Source of the DNA: Bilabrum cf. latius
Lineage: Eukaryota > Bigyra: Bicosoecida > Bigyra > Bicosoecida
DNA: 64,000 bases
Direction: 5' to 3'
Assembly (NCBI GenBank): GCA_965178125.1
Contig: OZ237761.1
Coordinates: 620,001 to 684,000 of the forward strand
This document shows, piece by piece, positions 20,805 to 31,000 of this stretch. Below the pieces are notes generated by a model, which was given only the letters and a program-made list of their open reading frames with translations, was not told where the DNA came from and ran no database searches. Positions within the stretch are counted from its first letter, which is position 1. Each line of letters starts with the position of its first letter. Made by a program: the position numbers and the translations under genes.

Positions 20805-21152
20805 TTATTCTAAAAACTCAATATCAAACCATTCATTTGAATCATCATATTCTTCAGCATACATCAACGATAATTCTATATACTCTTCTAATTCACTATT
20901 AGTAAGGTTATCAATTTCTTCTTCTTTCAATAGTTTGAAATCGGTTCCGTTGTCATCATTAAAACTTTCAACTTGACCTTCTGCTTCCTTTTTATATTCT
21001 TCTTTCCAATTATCACTCCATACAACTCTCTTCGCTTGGTCTTTTAAAGTGTCAGTATAAAGCTTTTGTGCTTCTTCCTTATTATTAAACTTTTTAACCC
21101 AGTGTGTATGATAACATTCACTACCCCACGCTAATGATACAATATAAACCAT
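20805..21152 (-). CDS. Viral hypothetical acidic protein (115 aa)
   Basis: ATG 21152 to TAA 20805-20807, no internal TAG. The N-terminal half is aromatic (Trp, Tyr, His), the C-terminal half is strongly acidic (Asp/Glu with Leu), giving a very acidic small protein. DNA mimicry or a regulatory role is conceivable but unsupported. It is convergent with the gene at 20341. Confidence 0.65.
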   Translation of the reverse strand: MVYIVSLAWGSECYHTHWVKKFNNKEEAQKLYTDTLKDQAKRVVWSDNWKEEYKKEAEGQVESFNDDNGTDFKLLKEEEIDNLTNSELEEYIELSLMYAEEYDDSNEWFDIEFLE

Positions 21153-21193
21153 ATCTATAATAATTAAAAGTAAAATAATTATTATAATAAAAC

Positions 21194-22294
21194 TTAATTA
21201 AAATTATCCTCTATCTCTTCTCGCTCCTCGTTATCCAATACCCATTCTAATCTTGGAGGGTGCCACGCTCTAGCTATTAACTCCTCTTTATACTTCTTGG
21301 TTTGTTCTATTGTTTTATCTTTTCTTTTTTTATAATATGGTATCAGTGTTGTGGAATAATCAATTCTAATATCATTAATTCCATTTTCTAGATGGTTAAG
21401 CGAGGTACAATCGTAAAATATATAATAATCCATATCATCAACATTACTTAAATCCCAATTGTTCAATGGTTGATTGAATGATTTACAATTACTAAACATT
21501 TCACCCATACTGTTAACTTTAGAAACATTCCAATTATTCAGTGGTTGATTAAACTTTACACATTCTCTAAACATACCATACATATTGTTCACATTTGAAA
21601 CATTCCAATTATTCAGTGGCTAATTGAATGATTCACAGTTATGAAATAAAACACTCATATTTTTCACATATGAAACGTCCCAATCGTTCAGGGGTTGATT
21701 AAATGAATCACAATCAAAAAATAAACCTTCCATATCAAAAACACTAGACACATCCCAATCAGTCAATGGTTGATTAAATAGTTTACAGTATCTAAACATA
21801 AAATTATTTTTTTTTACATTTGAAACGTTCCAATTATTCAGTGGTTGATTGAATGATTTACAATATTCAAACATCCCAGACATACCCCAAACATTTGAAA
21901 CATTCCAAGTATTAAGTGGTTGATTAAATAGTTTACAATATTTAAACATACCACTCATAGTCTCAACATTTGAAACATCCCAATTATTAAGTGATTGATT
22001 AAATGACTTACACCCAAGGAACATAAAAGCCATATTTTCTACGTTTGAAACATCCCAAGTATTTAAAGGTTCATTAAATTTTTTCTTATATCTAAATAAA
22101 GCACTCATATCTGTAATAAATGTTGTTACTATTTCACAAGGCTTCTTATCTTTTAATAAATCTTTTAAATGGTCTTTACACCTTGCTATGTAATAGGTTT
22201 GACCTTCAAAATAGACGTTCCAGTTTATCCTTCTATAATAATCTTTCGGTTGTGTAGCTTTCAAGGTTCCATTTTCCCATTTTAATAATTCCAT
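21194..22294 (-). CDS. BspA-like (DUF285-type) repeat protein
   Basis: 366 residues, ATG 22294 to TAA 21194-21196. From about residue 65 to 300 it consists of about ten repeats of roughly 25 residues with consensus FNQPLNNWNVSNVxxM..MFxxC, the surface-protein repeat family known from bacteria, Trichomonas, Entamoeba and some viruses. One repeat has TAG (21620-21622) exactly where all other repeats have the CAA of FNQPLN, which independently shows TAG=Gln. No signal peptide is seen. It may be an attachment or host-interaction protein; the function is an inference. The type 1 motif lies at 22323-22340. Confidence 0.85.
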
Positions 22295-22322
22295 TCTGTA
22301 TATACCTATAATAAATATATTT

Positions 22323-22340
22323 TTTAAGTCAATTTAAACG
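22323..22340 (-). promoter_or_regulatory. Viral upstream motif, type 1
   Basis: Minus strand CGTTTAAATTGACTTAAA (one change from consensus), 29-46 nt upstream of ATG 22294. Confidence 0.6.
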
Positions 22341-22429
22341 CTCTATAACAATTTAAAAATAAAAGCGCGTTTGTTCCATTTGTGAAGGTATAAGCGAGGA
22401 TAAGGGGGTATAATGAAGGTAGTTTAGAA

Positions 22430-22600
22430 GGTTGAATAATGGAGTCCCATAAAGTGATGGAACTTTTGGCTAGAAAATGGCTAGAGTCCCATAACACCTT
22501 CACAAGAGGGCTACATCCACGTTTTGATTAGAACTTACTATAATATATACCCAAAGTATGGATATGGTCATCGTATAGAGTTTTATATATAATTGATTTT
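22430..22600. repeat. Dispersed viral intergenic repeat, copy 3
   Basis: Same orientation as 12,605-12,822. Shared blocks are AAGTGATGGAACTTTT, CACCTTCACAAGAGG, CTACATCCACGTTTTG, TATAATATATAC and TGGATATGGTCATCGTAT. It is inverted relative to copy 1 and lies about 200 bp from the right viral edge. 22341-22760 holds no gene. Confidence 0.7.
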
Positions 22601-22660
22601 ATATAATTAGAAGGATAAAGCAGTTATATGAAGTAGCAGTATGAAGAGGATCACCTTGAC

Positions 22661-22747
22661 TTTTGGAGCGACTAGCTCCAAAAGGAGTGGAACGGACTGA
22701 AGAGCTTTAGCTCTGATGGACTGGAACTATTGATGATGTTAATCATC
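22661..22747. other. Three consecutive small inverted repeats at viral right end
   Basis: TTTTGGAGC/GCTCCAAAA (22661-22683), AGAGC/GCTCT (22701-22714) and GATGAT/ATCATC (22732-22747) each form a perfect hairpin stem with a 4-5 nt loop, in under 90 bp just before the host boundary. They could be terminal replication/packaging structures or transcription-end signals. Confidence 0.4.
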
Positions 22748-22800
22748 CTTAACCGAAGGGAATAAATTTATTTATTACCGTAGCGGGGGGGGAGGCGGTC

Positions 22801-23217
22801 ATGAAGCCGCACCTCGCCGAGGAGGAGAGCGTCCTTCTCCCGCTAATGGAGAAGAACTTCAAGGCGGAGGAGTATGCCGAGATGGTAAGCAACCAGATCC
22901 TGCCTCGGATCCAGGACAAGAGCGCTTTCGAGCTGCCGTGGATGCTGACGAACCAGCCGCCCAAGTACACCAAGCCCTTTTTGGCCGAGCTCCCCGGGCC
23001 CGTGGGCTGCTTTCTGGGCTCCTGCTGGGCGCCATGGTATGCCAGACACGTGGAGCCGCTGCTGGTGTCTGTACTAGAGCAGGACGAGGGCCAGTCTCCT
23101 CACATGTTGGGCTGCGAGTGCTTGCCATGGCTCTGCTGCGGGATGCGCCGGCTGTGCTACTGCGCAACGCCAGAGGACATCGGGACCGGGCCGAAATGGT
23201 AGGAAAGAGTCATTTGA
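22801..23217 (+). CDS. Hemerythrin-like domain protein, fragment at viral junction
   Basis: The first host frame right of the provirus. It reads PHLAEEESVLLPLMEKNF and then EEYAEMVSNQILPRI, like the C-terminal helices of hemerythrin/HHE iron-binding domains (His followed by an EE-xLLP helix). The frame is open leftwards to about 22,770, so ATG 22801 is probably internal and the true upstream exon is missing or displaced by the virus. It crosses one TAG (23200-23202) and ends at TGA 23215-23217. The C-terminal half is Cys/Trp-rich without recognised motifs. Either the provirus landed in this gene or the upstream coding part is across an intron. Confidence 0.45.
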
Positions 23218-23401
23218 GGGCGGGGTAGGGTATGCAGGCTACCTCAAGGCCGGCTTGCCATACAGTTCGTGTGTTGGGCTGAGTTGACCACGCACCGCAC
23301 AGCCAATTCGGAATTTCGGATAGGGCGTTCTCTGCATACTTCAAGTTATTGGGCTCGCAACACTTGGAAAATCGCAAGATTCTGAGAATTAATAATAAGC
23401 A

Positions 23402-26400
23402 ATGACTTTTCTGGTGCGGATACTTGAAGGTGATGCGAGGATTGCGAGTATTGTCTCCTCGTTCCTCGATTGGGTTTCTCACAACAGGCTTGAAAGCTGC
23501 AGCATGCGACTCTTTACCGTCTTGAACAGCGACAAATATGCATCGAATATGTTTAACTCTGCTAGCTAGCTCCTTCGGCCCATTGGAAGTGATGTGATGC
23601 CTGATTACCAACCAGCGCTACAAAATATTTGGGCTGGCCTTCAATACAAACTCGCGATCGGCACCATGGGGAGAAATGGAGATGCAGAAACACTCCTGCA
23701 TCAATTGTTTGCCTCAAACAACCCAGAACTATTGCGGACGGTCGTACCCATACTTTCATTGTGGCTCGTAGAGCTCCCCGAGACATACCAGGCAGCCGCG
23801 GACCGAGACGCCGGATATACTGTTACCCCTGCTATATACATAGCTGGGGCTATGCATGCCGTAGCAGGCTTCCATGCAGCGACAAGGGCGGATGGTGGCT
23901 GCCAGGATTGGATCGACTTGCAGTCCCATATCAGCGATCGGACGTCAGGAACGCGGCGCTTCGTGGCCGCGCAACTTGCTTCTGCAGCTTTTACTGACGA
24001 ATGCATTGGGAGAACGGCAGCCTAGCAGCCGGTTTCTGCGAGCAGCAGAAGCCCGGAGGACGGAGCCGTGGGTTGCGAGGCGCAAGGAGGGGCGCGACGA
24101 GTTGAACTTCTCGACAGCACTCCAGTAAGTAGCGGTGGGGCTGCGGCTGCAGCTGTGACTGGTGAACATGCTGGGTACTCCACGCCCACTGCTGGCTTGT
24201 CTTCTGCTTTGGATGTCGCCAGTGTACCCTGGAGGCCGCGTGTCACGGACACGCACGCAGTACGAGCCTTGCAGCAGAAGCTGAGATCCACAAACGAGAC
24301 TCCCGAATTCCACGTCGCGTGTCCCCCGGATCCGCACCGTTACCCGCTGTTGCGCGCACCTTCGCGTGGCCCCAGATGGGTCTCCCGAGCTAGCTGTGGC
24401 AAGCCTTCTCAGATTGCAGAGCCCACCGTCGCGGAGTCGCACCCATCTGTTGGGGCTGGGTGGCAATACCGGGCGGCGGTTGCGGTTGGTCCTGACCGGC
24501 CCTCGGCTCGTGCGAGCACCAAATGGTCAGGTCAGAAAGGCTCTCAAACTTGCACGATCCACGCCGGTGGACTTATAGTGCAGAGCTGGTGCAACTACTC
24601 GAGTACGTGTGCACCGGTGCCTCCACCGCAGTATGAACAGCTGCCGGTGCCTCCAGCGATGCCGCCGCTGGCGAAAGCAGCCGCAGTATGGACCATCCGC
24701 GCCACCTCCGCGCACGCAGTGAGCAATAACCTGCGCGAAGCGGTGCTTCTACATGAGAAAAGCAAGAAATGGGAACAGGAGGAGGAAGGCCGTGCATGGC
24801 TGGGGTGGCATCAGCGGTTCTGCAGCTTCGACGCTGGCCTCATTCTCACCGAGTGCTTCAGAGCCCTTGTGCCGTTCGGGCTGTGGATGTGGATAATCGT
24901 GAAGTTTTTCTTGACGGTAGCACCGGCTACCTGCGTTCAAGTGGTGGCTAGGTAGCACCTCAACAGCGCATAGAACGGGGTGCAGCACGGCGTGCTCAGT
25001 TTCCACGATGTGAACGGCACTACGGCCGCCAGAGCACTGCATGAAGGCGTCAGCACGTGCGACGTGACTCCTAGCATAATCGGGTGGGATGGGCACGTCA
25101 ACGATGCAATATAGGTACTGGACGTCATTCTCAGTCACAGGCTGGTCCCGTGCTTGGCTCCTTTGCTCGTAGTAGTTGCACTACAGTGCCTGGGCCCTTT
25201 GGCGTCGTCGTGCTTCATTCGGCGGTGCAACTGCCATCCTGATTACCGGCGCATCGAAGGGCTACAACGTATGGCGAAGCGATACCGAGACAACTGTTCA
25301 AGTCCTTATAGTGCAGTGCTGGTGCAACTCGAGAGAGAGCAGCAGGTTCTCGCAGCGGTGCAGATGTATCTCGGGCTGGCCTTCTGTACTCAATCAGTAA
25401 GCGAATCGTTCTCACATACCTACGATCGAAAGGTACCCAAAATAGGGGATTCTGAGGAGCTGTAGTATCGTTGCTTCCTTGGGCTCACCACTGCTGGCGG
25501 AATGACCATCGCCACGACTAGCATAGCGCTGGCTGCCGCTGGATTCGTCTGGGACGCATCGCAACACGCTCTAGGATCCTGGCAGCGTGCATTGGGAGTC
25601 TCGCTTGGCGTAGCTGGTCTATGCGCCTTCCTTGTCTGGGTATACTTGGTAGTTGGATAGACGCTTTACATGCACCACATTGCCTACAAGAAGACCAGAC
25701 CTGGAGCAGCTGCAAGTTAGGCGAGCTCAGGTCTGAGGAACGAACCGCTGCTGGACGTAGCTGACGGCACAAGCCCAATGTCGCCGGGAAACTGGACACC
25801 GTTCATACCTGCTAGGCATTGCGTGCTTCTTCCACCGCTGCTTGGCCCCGTGGTTGCACTGTGTGTGGCTGGCGGCTTGCTGCTTGCCGGGTCGTATGGC
25901 CTTGTCGAGCTGAGAGCTCTAACCGTGCTCGTCAATGCATCCATCGTGGCTGGGATGGTCGGACCATCTGCGTTTCTATTCGTCAGGGCAGTCATCATTT
26001 GGATGCTAGCTCATCACCCGGGCTGGTGGGCGTGGAAGTGCTGTCTCAACGAGGCAATGGCTGCTGTCGGCAGGGGCGACGTGAGACTGAGTAGTGACAT
26101 GAAAGATCCATGCTGCTGCTGCCGTTGCCGAAACAAGAGGTAGAAAGACTCAATTGGCAGTGGAACGTACGGTTCGCTAGCAAGTACGACTGCTGATCCA
26201 GCTTAGGACTATCATCGGTCGCTGCCTTTGCTCAGCCGAGATCCCGATGCTGATCTTTTTCTCAGGCCAGGAACCGGTGCTGAGGTAGGTGTAAATACGA
26301 TAAATCACATGTTTAATGCCTTACGTTTGCATGAATATGGCTGCCAGGAGCCCTACATTGAGATCTTCCTCGCTGCAGTGCTAGGAATCGGTGCTGCAGC

Positions 26401-27667
26401 CCTGTCAATTCCCTGGGTGGTTGAGATTGAACAGCCGATGACTGCAGCCCGACGGCTCGTCGGACTCTCAGCTCTTGTTTCACTACAGATCGTTTTATTT
26501 GCTGCGCAAGTAGCACCGTGTTGGACAACTGCGTTCTGCTATGGCCCGGAATGCAGTCTCTATGCTTGCTGTCTTCCGTGTAGCACACAATCGTGCCGGG
26601 CGAGGTGCTGCCCTCCGTATGGGCGTTCGGATACCGTGAAGGCTCGGTTCGATGCAGTCGCACTTGTGTTTCGCGGTCATTTAGGCGAACGATCAAAGCG
26701 TCATGAAGTTGACACGGGCGCCCTCCGCTGCGGCCCGAAGGATCGAGTGCAGGCCTAGCATCCGGTACTGTCAGTGTATTCTGCCCAGTCTTGCACACGA
26801 ATCGAACGGGTCATATGGGATGAGATCGAGCCGACAATATCGCTGCCTTACTATAGTCGTGGACTCCAACATTTGCGGAGTGTATTTGAGCCTCGGATGG
26901 AGGCAGGTCGGCACAGCCCATTGAGGCTGTACCCAGATGTTGCCAGGCGTTCAACGACGCAGCCCAGCATTGTGCTGGCTGGCCGTTCTCGGTCGCCATT
27001 GCCGGTACTGGAGCTGTAGCCCGGCTTGTCCAGTGCTGTGGCGCTTGCCTGTAAAGGCCTGTGGGCACATATTCGGTAGGCCGTAGAAGACGGTCCTCCA
27101 AGGCTGAAGGCCTAGGTGCTGCATGCAGCCGAGCTGTTGCACTGCAAGGCCGAGTACTTGCTATTTCGGCTACCTTTCCACAAATTTGAGCTTGAATCAT
27201 ACGCTTCAGACATGAATGGTCGGGATAAGGATCTAAAGCTTGCCGTTGCAACAGGCAGTGGCTGGAGCGACTCCGACTCCGACAGTAGCAGGTCAGATGA
27301 GGGGGAGCCAGGAGCTCGCCGGCTGCCGGAGCCATGGAAAACTCGTATGAGAGCAACTCGGCATGCGTTGCAGACGATTAGCTCTCTCGCACTGGTAGTC
27401 AGAAACTTATTCGAGGAGCGGAGAGATAGCCGTAGATCACAGGCTGCGATAGCCGTGGACAGGCCATTCCGTGGGATGGATCGATCGGACTTTGAGGAGG
27501 TGGATATAAAACTAACGCAAGCACAGTCAGTTGCAATAGCAATGCTATCTGGAGTAGCCTCTCCAGACGTTGAGCGTCGCCTAGGTGGCTTGGAGTAGGC
27601 GGGTGTGATCGATGCGCCGTATCGGTAGCTGTTCAGGAGCCGCCCGTAGCTGCCGTTATCATGTTGA
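23402..27667 (+). CDS. Large multi-pass membrane protein, family unknown (1,421 aa)
   Basis: One frame from ATG 23402 (preceded in frame by TAA at 23396) to TGA 27665-27667, containing about 17 TAG codons read as Gln and no TAA or TGA. The N-terminal about 230 residues are helical and soluble-looking. A Ser/Pro/Gly-rich region follows. Then come at least eight hydrophobic segments between about 24,860 and 26,520 (e.g. AALSIPWVV, LLLAGSYGLVELRALTVL), two Cys clusters (about 26,110 and 26,530-26,610), and a hydrophilic C-terminus with an SDSDSS stretch. It could be a transporter or channel-like protein; nothing diagnostic is recognised. No intron is needed. Continuity across 17 TAGs is itself evidence that the frame is real. 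Confidence 0.65.
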
Positions 27668-28028
27668 AGAGCAGAAAAGCAGAAAGCGAGCCTGCGCTTC
27701 TTGATCCTTGTGGATGTGTCATCCTGTGCCCCTAAATGCCAGGTGATTCGAAAAACCACCTGTGGGTGGCATAGGCTTCGAATGGTTCCGGGGATCGGAT
27801 CGGATCGGATCCAGATTTTAGATTTGAGGGTCTTGCTACCCCGAGTTGCGGCTTGCTTTATTAGAACGAGAGCAACCAGGCGACCGAACAAGTCACATGG
27901 AATCCGTATTACGGATTCGCAAGAGAATCGGTGCAGTGAATTAAGAGAGATCACAAATGCCCAATGCACTGCTCAACCACATCTGAAATCGGACGACCGC
28001 GCTACGTCACGCCGTGCCGTGAATTGCG
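27668..28028. other. Convergent intergenic gap
   Basis: 361 bp between the stops of the membrane-protein and tuberin genes. It contains a short GGATC-type tandem (GGATCGGATCGGATC near 27790). No other feature seen; presumably 3' UTRs. Confidence 0.6.
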
Positions 28029-31000
28029 TCACCCTTTAGTATCCATACCCGGCTTGATCTCAGAGCTGCTTTTCTGGTCAATGGTCTTGGCCTCCTCCCA
28101 TATGCGCCCCAGAGCAGCCAGCCGGTCTCCTGGAGGAAATGCCGGTACCCTTGAATTGTCTCCGTCGGAGCACCTGCAGGCCAGGTCAGCTTCAAGCGCA
28201 ATCCGTCTGATCAAGGCCCCCAGCCTCCTCCTCCGCACCAGCACCGATGGCTGACCCAGTAGCTGTCCCGCTGCTGCCAACCTACCAAGTCCAAGAGGCA
28301 CAGACTGCGGTCCGGGCGATTGCTGCGAGTGACTGCTACCATCCCCATTCAAAGCTACTCTCCCACCCAGCTGATGCATTCCCATTCTTGAGGCATCCAG
28401 ACAGTCTTCGGACGGCGTGTACCCTGGTGGTGCGGCGTGCATTGCTAGGCACTCGTGCATGGACCGCGGCATGCCTTCGAGTACCATCCGCTGCAAAGGC
28501 TGTGGCAGGCCAGAGCCGCTGCCGAAGGGCCCAAATGTGGGCAGGTCTGCAAGAGTCAGCACAGTGACTCGGAACACCTCAAAATTGGAGGCCCGAACAC
28601 CGCCTTGTCGCGCGGTACTCTTGGTGCCCTTATCACTACCTTCATGTCTGGATCCTGCCCGGACTGCTTCGTCCAAAATATCTCTGCCGTGCCCGTCTCC
28701 CTCTAAATCGCCGTGGGCTGAGTTGAGCCGGCCCAGCAGACCACGTATGGGCTGCACCAGGATGAGCACCCTCGTGACGGCAGAGGCCAGTGCGTGCGCC
28801 GGGAACGAGGCACCAGGCCCGTCTAGGAGCACCACGCACACGTTGTCATTGCCCACGTGCCGCTGCACGTCCTGCACAGCGGCACGAGCGGGATCGAGGG
28901 TGCTGCTGCGTCGCGAAAATCCCGAGCCACTTGCAGCAGCAGCAGCAGCAGGGGCGGCGGTAACACCCTGTGATCCATCGGCCTGCCCGCCTGGTTGCTT
29001 CTTGAGCTTGGCCCGGGCAATCCACGGGCCCACGTGCACCACCATGTGCGTAAGGCTACTGTTGGCTCCGCTGGCGGCCGCTTGTCTCGACGACCAGGAC
29101 AGCACATCAAAGCCGCACTCGGGTTGCAGCCCAGCGCTGAACCCCTCCTTGCTCGGCTTGGAGGCATGACCAAGCCCCCGCGGACCCACAATGGCGTCAA
29201 ACCAGCCCGGCAGCAGCGTGTTAGTCAGAATACGCTGTGCACCAAGCCCGGACCGCTTGGTGACCGGACTTGCCCCGCCGCTGCCATCTGCGACGTCTGA
29301 TGCCACCAGCAAGCCAACGGTAACGGTAGCTGCTGCTCTCGCACGATCCAGACCACGCAGAGCTCGTTTGATCGAGCCAGGAACGGGGTCTAGGCTCAAT
29401 AGATTGATCCCATTCAGCGTCTCCGAGTGCTGCCTCGATTTTCTCTCGGAAGACTGCTCAGTAGCGGGCGGCGTATCGATGGATCGCAGAGGGACGGTGA
29501 GGGGACTGCTGCCGGGGGACTGCAACAGTTTCAGCACGCGCGGCGTATCTAGGTCCCCGCCGGGTCTAGCGTGTCCATCTAGGGCAAGCTGAGCGCCGAT
29601 GCCGCCGTCTGCCTTGCCCGCAGTGGCCATGCTAGCATCGGACCCGCTGCTGGCCCGAGCGATCTGAGCGCCAGGTGACAGCGGCTCTCTGCTGTCTCTC
29701 GATGGCTGCTCATGCAGAGCAGCCCCAGATAGAGACTTGGAACCCGAGCTCGCTGTTGTCTCGGTCCACGAAGCCGCCGCTACTCCCACGGCTCCTGCTT
29801 CTCCCGACAGCAATGGCCCCGGGTGAGTGGCTTTGCGGGGTGAAGCAGTGACATCAATCTCAGGTTTCGAATCGATGGCTCCCTAGTATGCTGGAGCAGT
29901 CTTTGAGAGGATCGATCGGCCGGGGTGGGCGCCCTGCTGCACTGCATGCTGTTCGCGCCCAACCAATGAGCCACTGTCTTCGCCTTCCTGCTGGGGACGA
30001 GGCGAGACCTGTTGTGACCTCGGCGTGATGAACTACTAGCTTTCAGATTCAGATTCAGATTCGGAGTCAGAGTCAGAGGTCCCGTCGGTTCTCCGTCCCG
30101 GGTGATGCACTCTTCCAATGCGACCCGAATGGGTGGAGTTACCCTCGTGAAATGACACTGCATCACCGTGCGGATCCCTCATGCTGTCCGGCGAAAGCAG
30201 CTGACCCGAATGGACGGACCCAGCGCCAGGCCCATGCGACTCTGGCAAGCCATCGAAGGCCACACCCTCTGACAGGATGGATGGCAGGGCATCCCCCACT
30301 CGACTGCTGCTGAAAGATGGACCGCCCACCATGTCTGCCTCGAGGCGATCGTCAAACGCAAGCCCAGATGTTCCTGGTACACTAGATCGCACCTGAAAAA
30401 GCCTCGAATCGGTCGAATTGCCCCCCGTCTATCTCATCCCCGAATTTCGCAAGACGAAAGGGCTCTGGCCGAACTCCGTCATCCGGTCGCTGTCGTCTGT
30501 CATCGCAGTCGAGGTGGCCCGGCTGGGATACCTCACAAGCTGGCTGGCTTGGGTGGGGTCGCCAGCAGCACCAAGTGGGCGCACCTCCGCTTCTCTTGTA
30601 GGCTGCAGCAGGCCTGGAATGCCCTCGATGTCGCTCTTGTTTTTCTAGGAGGCATTAGCCTCTATCTACCAGGACAGGCCGAGCTGAGTCTCGCCAGCCG
30701 CGTTGCCATTGTTGCCCCTCATGCTCTTGCCCATGTCGAGGAGCTTGCCCATGCCTCCGCTGCTTGTGCGCACAACCCCAAACCCACCCGCTGCATCGTC
30801 CTCGTCCCCAGTTTCAGAACCAGAATCGCCAAACGCTTGGAGTTGGCTACCGCCATGAATGGCCGCGACGTGAGCGGGGCTGCCAGGCGCGGCAGTCGCG
30901 AAGTCTACTGCGTGCAGATCGCTGGTTGCTGCGTCTCGTGGCGACTCAACTGGTGCGGTAACATTCGCATCGACAAGAAGTCCGCTTGATAACCCTGCCA

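Larger units (their letters stand above)
1..22785. mobile_element. Integrated polinton-like virus / virophage (provirus)
   Basis: AT-rich DNA (1-1980 and 8632 to about 22785) interrupted by a GC-rich retroelement and followed by GC-rich host genes. It encodes a double-jelly-roll type major capsid protein candidate, a probable minor capsid protein, a Cys maturation protease, an FtsK/HerA-type packaging ATPase and an rve-type integrase, which together define polinton-like viruses and virophages. Genes lie on both strands, are intronless and closely packed. The right edge is the composition switch at about 22,760-22,790; the left edge is outside the window. No DNA polymerase, primase or helicase gene was found in the visible part. 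Viral genes contain many in-frame TAG codons read as Gln, as do host genes, so the virus matches its host's code. PLV versus virophage cannot be decided from sequence reading alone. Confidence 0.85.
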
